Shown one piece after another: positions 60,615-64,000 of a stretch of DNA of 64,000 nt (position 1 is the stretch's first letter; each line of letters starts with the position of its first letter). The notes under the pieces were generated by a model, which saw only the letters and a program-made list of their open reading frames with translations, was not told the DNA's origin and searched no databases. The position numbers and the translations under genes are program-made. Origin of the DNA: Rhodoferax sp. (GTDB taxonomy: Bacteria; Pseudomonadota; Gammaproteobacteria; Burkholderiales; Burkholderiaceae_C); contig JACKLK010000017.1 in assembly GCA_024236015.1 (NCBI GenBank), forward strand, positions 4,100-68,099. The letters are read 5' to 3'.

Positions 60615-62066
60615 ATGACTGCCCAGGACTTCGACCTGGTGATTCGTCGCGCCCGGGTGGCGACCGCCAGCGACACCTTCGACTCGGATATCGCCATTCG
60701 CGATGGTCGCATCGTGCAGTTGGGGACCGGTCTCGCGGCGGGCCAGCGCGAGATCGACGCGGCCGGGCGCGTCGTGACGCCGGGCGGCGTCGATGCCCAT
60801 TGCCATCTGGATCAACCGATGCTGGCGCCCGCGCGCATGGCGGACGACTTCGAAAGCGGCACCCGTTCGGCGGCATGTGGCGGAACCACGACCGTCATCC
60901 CTTTTGCCGCGCAGGAAAAAGGCCAGTCCCTGCGCGCCGCGGTCGATGACTATCACCGGCGTGCCGAAGGGCTTGCCCATGTCGACTACGCGTTCCACCT
61001 GATCGTCAGCGATCCGACCGCCACCGTGCTGAACGACGAACTGCCGGCCCTGATCGGCGAGGGATACACCTCGTTCAAGATCTACATGACCTACGACGAT
61101 CTGAAGCTCGACGACGGCCAGATCCTGGACGTGTTGTCGGTGGCGCGCGAACACGGTGCGATGGCGATGGTGCACGCGGAGAACGCCGACTGCATCGAAT
61201 GGTTGACCCGCAGGCTCGAAGCCGCCGGCCGCACCGCTCCGCGCTTTCATGCCCTGTCGCGACCGATGCTGGTGGAACGCGAAGCCACGCACCGGGCCAT
61301 CGCCCTGTCCGAACTGGTCGACGTACCGATCCTGATCGTGCATGTGTCGGGCCGCGAGGCGGTCGAACAGATTCGTTGGGCACGCGCGCATGGCCTGAAC
61401 GTGTTTGCCGAGACCTGCCCGCAATACCTGTTCCTGACCGCCGAGGACCTGGGCCTGGACGACAGCTACCAGGGTGCGCGCTGCATCTGCAGTCCTCCGC
61501 CGCGCGACAAGCGCAACCAGGACGTGATCTGGAACGGTCTCAACGACGGCCTGTTCACGGTGTTTTCGTCCGACCATGCGCCATTCCGGTACGACGCACC
61601 CGAAGGCAAGAAGCCGGACGGGAAGGAGGTGGCGTTTCGACACATTCCCAACGGCATCCCGGGTCTGGAGACCCGCATGCCCCTGCTGTATTCCGAAGGT
61701 GTGCTGGCAGGGCGCATGACGCTCAACCGGTTCGTCGAACTGACGGCGACCAATCCCGCCAAAGCCTACGGACTGCATCCGCGCAAGGGCACCATCGCCG
61801 TTGGCAGCGACGCCGATCTGGTGATCTGGGACGAACGCGATCTCACGCTGCGCAACCAGGATCTGCACCACAACGTCGACTACACACCGTACGAAGGCCG
61901 TGCCCTGCGCGCATGGCCAGGCGTGACCCTCGTGGCGGGTGAGGTCGTCTGGGATGGCGCCTTCCACCCGCGCAAGGGCCGTGGACGTTTCCTGCCATGT
62001 GGTCAACCGTCACTGATGCCGCGGCGCAGCCCGATGCCGCCCGCGGTGCGCGGGGAGGCCGCATGA
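60615..62066 (+). CDS. Dihydropyrimidinase / D-hydantoinase family cyclic amidohydrolase
   Basis: 483 residues from ATG 60615 with GGGAGG upstream (60603-60608). It hydrolyses a cyclic amide such as a hydantoin or dihydropyrimidine. The binuclear metal site is in place: H62 and H64 (VDAHCHLD), the carboxylated lysine K155 (SFKIYMTY), H187 (MVHAEN), H243 (IVHVSG) and D320 (SSDHAPF). Family length is usual. It is overlapped by the racemase-like gene (ATGA at 62063), so both act on the same compound. Substrate among hydantoins, pyrimidines or ureides is not fixed by sequence. Confidence 0.88.
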   Translation: MTAQDFDLVIRRARVATASDTFDSDIAIRDGRIVQLGTGLAAGQREIDAAGRVVTPGGVDAHCHLDQPMLAPARMADDFESGTRSAACGGTTTVIPFAAQEKGQSLRAAVDDYHRRAEGLAHVDYAFHLIVSDPTATVLNDELPALIGEGYTSFKIYMTYDDLKLDDGQILDVLSVAREHGAMAMVHAENADCIEWLTRRLEAAGRTAPRFHALSRPMLVEREATHRAIALSELVDVPILIVHVSGREAVEQIRWARAHGLNVFAETCPQYLFLTAEDLGLDDSYQGARCICSPPPRDKRNQDVIWNGLNDGLFTVFSSDHAPFRYDAPEGKKPDGKEVAFRHIPNGIPGLETRMPLLYSEGVLAGRMTLNRFVELTATNPAKAYGLHPRKGTIAVGSDADLVIWDERDLTLRNQDLHHNVDYTPYEGRALRAWPGVTLVAGEVVWDGAFHPRKGRGRFLPCGQPSLMPRRSPMPPAVRGEAA

Positions 62067-62830
62067 AGCTGCTGCTGGTCAACCCGAACACCTCGGCCAG
62101 CGTCACGGATCTGATCCGGGCCGAGGCCGAACGCACGGCTGCGCCCGGTACCGACGTGCAGGTGCTGACGGCCCCGTTCGGGGTGGCCTACATCGAGACG
62201 CGGTTCGAGGCGCTGATCGGCGCCTATGCCGTGGCGGAACTGGCGGCCAGGCACCATGGGCAATACGATGCCTTGGTTGTGGCGGCCTTCGGCGACCCCG
62301 GACTGCAGGGCCTGCGCGAGGTCCTGCCGTGCCCGGTGATCGGCCTGACCGATGCGGCACTGGCCAGCGCCTGTCTGCTGGGCCAACGTTTCTCCATCGT
62401 CGCGATATCCCAGCGCATCCGTGCCTGGTATGGCGAGACCGTTGCGCACTATGGCCTGGGCAGCCGGCTGGCCAGCATCCGCGGACTCGACGAGCCGTTG
62501 GCCGACATCGGCAACGTGCAAGGCGACCAGAGCGAACGTCTGGTGCAACTGGCCGAGCGTTGTGTGACCGACGATGGCGCCGATGTCATCGTGCTGGCCG
62601 GAGCGCCGCTGGCCGGGCTGGCGCGCAGCTTGCACGGCCGACTGCCGGTGCCCTGCGTGGATGGCGTGTCCAGCGCCGTGCGCCACGCGGAATCGCTGGT
62701 CGCGCTGCAGCCTGGCAGCGCCAGCCGCGGGAGCTTCGCTCCCCCGCCCATCAAACCCCATCATGGCTTGTCGCCCGCGTTGCAGCGCCTGCTGGCGTCG
62801 GGCCCGGATGTTTCCGCGCCATCGAACTGA
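62063..62830 (+). CDS. Hydantoin-racemase-like protein without canonical cysteines
   Basis: 255 residues, start ATG 62063 coupled to the hydantoinase stop. LLLVNPNTSASVTDLI opens the Asp/Glu/hydantoin racemase fold. In the first active-site motif the usual cysteine is A75 (VAAFGDPGL), and the second motif reads LAGAPLAG (178-185) with no Cys. Cysteines exist at 90, 104 and 167 but not at the catalytic places. The tight coupling to a hydantoinase argues for a role on the same substrate, perhaps as a non-cysteine isomerase. About 40 bases before the TRAP gene. Confidence 0.78.
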   Translation: MKLLLVNPNTSASVTDLIRAEAERTAAPGTDVQVLTAPFGVAYIETRFEALIGAYAVAELAARHHGQYDALVVAAFGDPGLQGLREVLPCPVIGLTDAALASACLLGQRFSIVAISQRIRAWYGETVAHYGLGSRLASIRGLDEPLADIGNVQGDQSERLVQLAERCVTDDGADVIVLAGAPLAGLARSLHGRLPVPCVDGVSSAVRHAESLVALQPGSASRGSFAPPPIKPHHGLSPALQRLLASGPDVSAPSN

Positions 62831-62870
62831 TCCCGCTCTCTCACCACCACCACCAAAAGGAGTTACCACC

Positions 62871-63917
62871 ATGTCACGGTTCACCCAAGCCATTTCCGTC
62901 CTGGCGCTGGCCACAGGCCTTGCCACCGGCGCGCAGGCGCAGGATCGCATCACCTACAAGGTTGTCGGCCAACCGGCGGCAACCGGTCTGATCCAGAAGA
63001 ACAAGGAAAAGCCGTTCTTCGACGAATTCGCCAAGCGCACCGGACTGCCGTTCGATGCCGACTACAAGTCGATCGATTCGCTGGGCATCAAGGACACCGA
63101 GCAGCTGCGCGTGATGAAGGCTGGCCTGTTCGACATCGTGTCGCTGCGCGTATCGCAGAATTCCCGCGATGAACCCACCTTGCTGGGCATGGATCTGGTG
63201 GGGGCCGCACCGGACTACGCCACCGCGCGCAAGGTCTACGAGTCTTACCGGGACACGCTCGACCAGCGCCTGCAGAAGCAGTTCAACGTCAAGTTGCTGG
63301 GTATCTGGCCCTTCGGTCCGCAGATCCTGTTCTGCAAGAAACCCCTGACCCAACTCGCCGACCTCAAGGGCATGAAGGTGCGGGTGTACGACCAGAATCT
63401 GGCCAAGTTCATCGAGACCGTCGGCGGCACGCCGGTGCCGCTGTCGTTCACCGAGGTGCACCAGTCGCTGTCGCTGGGCGTGGTGGATTGCGCCATCACC
63501 GGTCCGAGCTCGGCGAATTCGTCCAACTGGCCTGAGGTCACGACGCACCAGTACGCGCTGGGCTTTCAGATGGCGCTCAATGGCTACGCCATGACGATGA
63601 AGGCATGGAACCAGCTCAAGCCGGATCAGAAGACCAAGATGCAGGCCGCGTTCAACGCGCTGACGGACGACATCTGGACCTATTCGCAGGAACTGACGCA
63701 AGATGCCATCAACTGCAATGCCGGCAAGGACCCCTGTACCACCGGCAAGAAGTTCAACCTGGTCAACGTGCCGGTGACGCCTGCCGACATCGAAACCGTG
63801 CGCAAGGCGGTGGCGACGATATCGCTGCCGACCTGGGCGGAAATCTGCGACAAGTCCAACCCGACCTGCTCGGCCGACTGGAAGAAGACCGTCGGCAAGG
63901 CCATCGGCATCAACTGA
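62871..63917 (+). CDS. TRAP transporter solute-binding protein (DctP family)
   Basis: 348 residues from ATG 62871 with AAAAGGAG at 62855-62862. Signal peptide to AQAQ (about 24). The DctP fold is marked by LADLKGMKVRVYDQNLAKFIETVGGTPVPLSFTEVHQSLSLGVVDCAITGPSS (in parts), where the conserved Arg (in KVRVYD) normally binds the carboxylate of the ligand. It captures an organic acid in the periplasm. The next gene begins 68 bases later, probably the small membrane subunit. Confidence 0.9.
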   Translation: MSRFTQAISVLALATGLATGAQAQDRITYKVVGQPAATGLIQKNKEKPFFDEFAKRTGLPFDADYKSIDSLGIKDTEQLRVMKAGLFDIVSLRVSQNSRDEPTLLGMDLVGAAPDYATARKVYESYRDTLDQRLQKQFNVKLLGIWPFGPQILFCKKPLTQLADLKGMKVRVYDQNLAKFIETVGGTPVPLSFTEVHQSLSLGVVDCAITGPSSANSSNWPEVTTHQYALGFQMALNGYAMTMKAWNQLKPDQKTKMQAAFNALTDDIWTYSQELTQDAINCNAGKDPCTTGKKFNLVNVPVTPADIETVRKAVATISLPTWAEICDKSNPTCSADWKKTVGKAIGIN

Positions 63918-63932
63918 GGGACTGAGGCGGGG

Positions 63933-63952
63933 GGCGCGCCGCACGGTGCGCC
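63933..63952 (+). other. Stem-loop between the TRAP binding protein and the next gene
   Basis: GGCGCGCC (63933-63940), loop GCAC, GGTGCGCC (63945-63952), 8-bp stem with one G.T wobble, no T-run. Likely an mRNA stability hairpin giving more binding protein than permease. Confidence 0.4.
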
Positions 63953-63985
63953 GGCCCCTCGCCTGGAAGCACCAAAGGACGCATC

Positions 63986-64000
63986 ATGAAAGACTCCATC
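63986..64000 (+). CDS. Start of the next TRAP gene, cut by window edge
   Basis: ATG 63986 with AAAGGAC (63973-63979) upstream begins MKDSI and runs off the window. From operon order it should encode the small TRAP permease subunit (DctQ type); that is only an inference. Confidence 0.45.

Overview
The window is high-GC DNA (roughly two-thirds G+C by eye) with dense, short-spaced bacterial genes and no tRNA, rRNA, CRISPR array or complete insertion sequence that I can see. Gene content (full Sox system with SoxCD, aerobic phenylacetyl-CoA pathway, gcl-hyi-glxR-ttuD-pyk glyoxylate operon, TRAP transporter, DUF502 and DUF465 proteins) and codon style point to a betaproteobacterium of the order Burkholderiales, possibly near the Alcaligenaceae. 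This placement is inferred from gene content, not from a marker gene.

Layout. 1-10.7 kb: housekeeping and envelope genes, namely a GT2/GT83 lipid glycosyltransferase pair, an enoyl-CoA hydratase-family thioesterase, a BON lipoprotein, a HAMP-adenylate/guanylate cyclase, and an acyl-CoA ligase. 10.8-24.5 kb: a sulfur-oxidation island, arsR-soxCD-soxYZ-soxAX-soxB, a GlcG/HbpS-type protein, a DsrE-type protein, soxF with a cytochrome partner (minus strand), soxH, a thioredoxin, a YeeE/YedE transporter (minus strand), a c-type cytochrome and a second arsR. The two ArsR proteins bracket the island and share a cysteine pair suited to persulfide sensing. AT-rich dyad elements with the core ATATCANTG sit in front of four of its transcription units. 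SoxCD predicts complete thiosulfate oxidation to sulfate, and SoxF with its cytochrome adds sulfide oxidation.

24.5-31.4 kb: phenylacetate degradation, paaX diverging from paaABCDE-paaK. The operon is split between paaA and paaB by about 0.7 kb of inverted-repeat DNA that looks like a small non-autonomous element, and paaK carries a one-base frameshift. 31.4-40.3 kb: miscellaneous genes, including trkA-trkH potassium uptake and an ada-alkA/ogt alkylation-repair pair. 40.3-42.1 kb: a visibly lower-GC patch with a membrane-anchored TPR protein, probably acquired. 42.1-49.6 kb: glycogen metabolism, glgX and glgP diverging from glgC-glgA.

49.6-64 kb: a carbon-nitrogen module. The minus-strand operon gcl-hyi-glxR-ttuD-pyk turns glyoxylate into glycerate phosphate and pyruvate, and diverges from a LysR gene across a 23-bp dyad. 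Next to it lie a PuuE-type allantoinase/deacetylase, a GntR regulator, a hydantoinase, three Asp/Glu-racemase-superfamily proteins that lack some or all canonical catalytic cysteines, and the start of a TRAP transporter. A coherent reading is catabolism of a cyclic ureide, hydantoin or a related substituted acid feeding glyoxylate into the gcl operon. The exact substrate cannot be read from the sequence.
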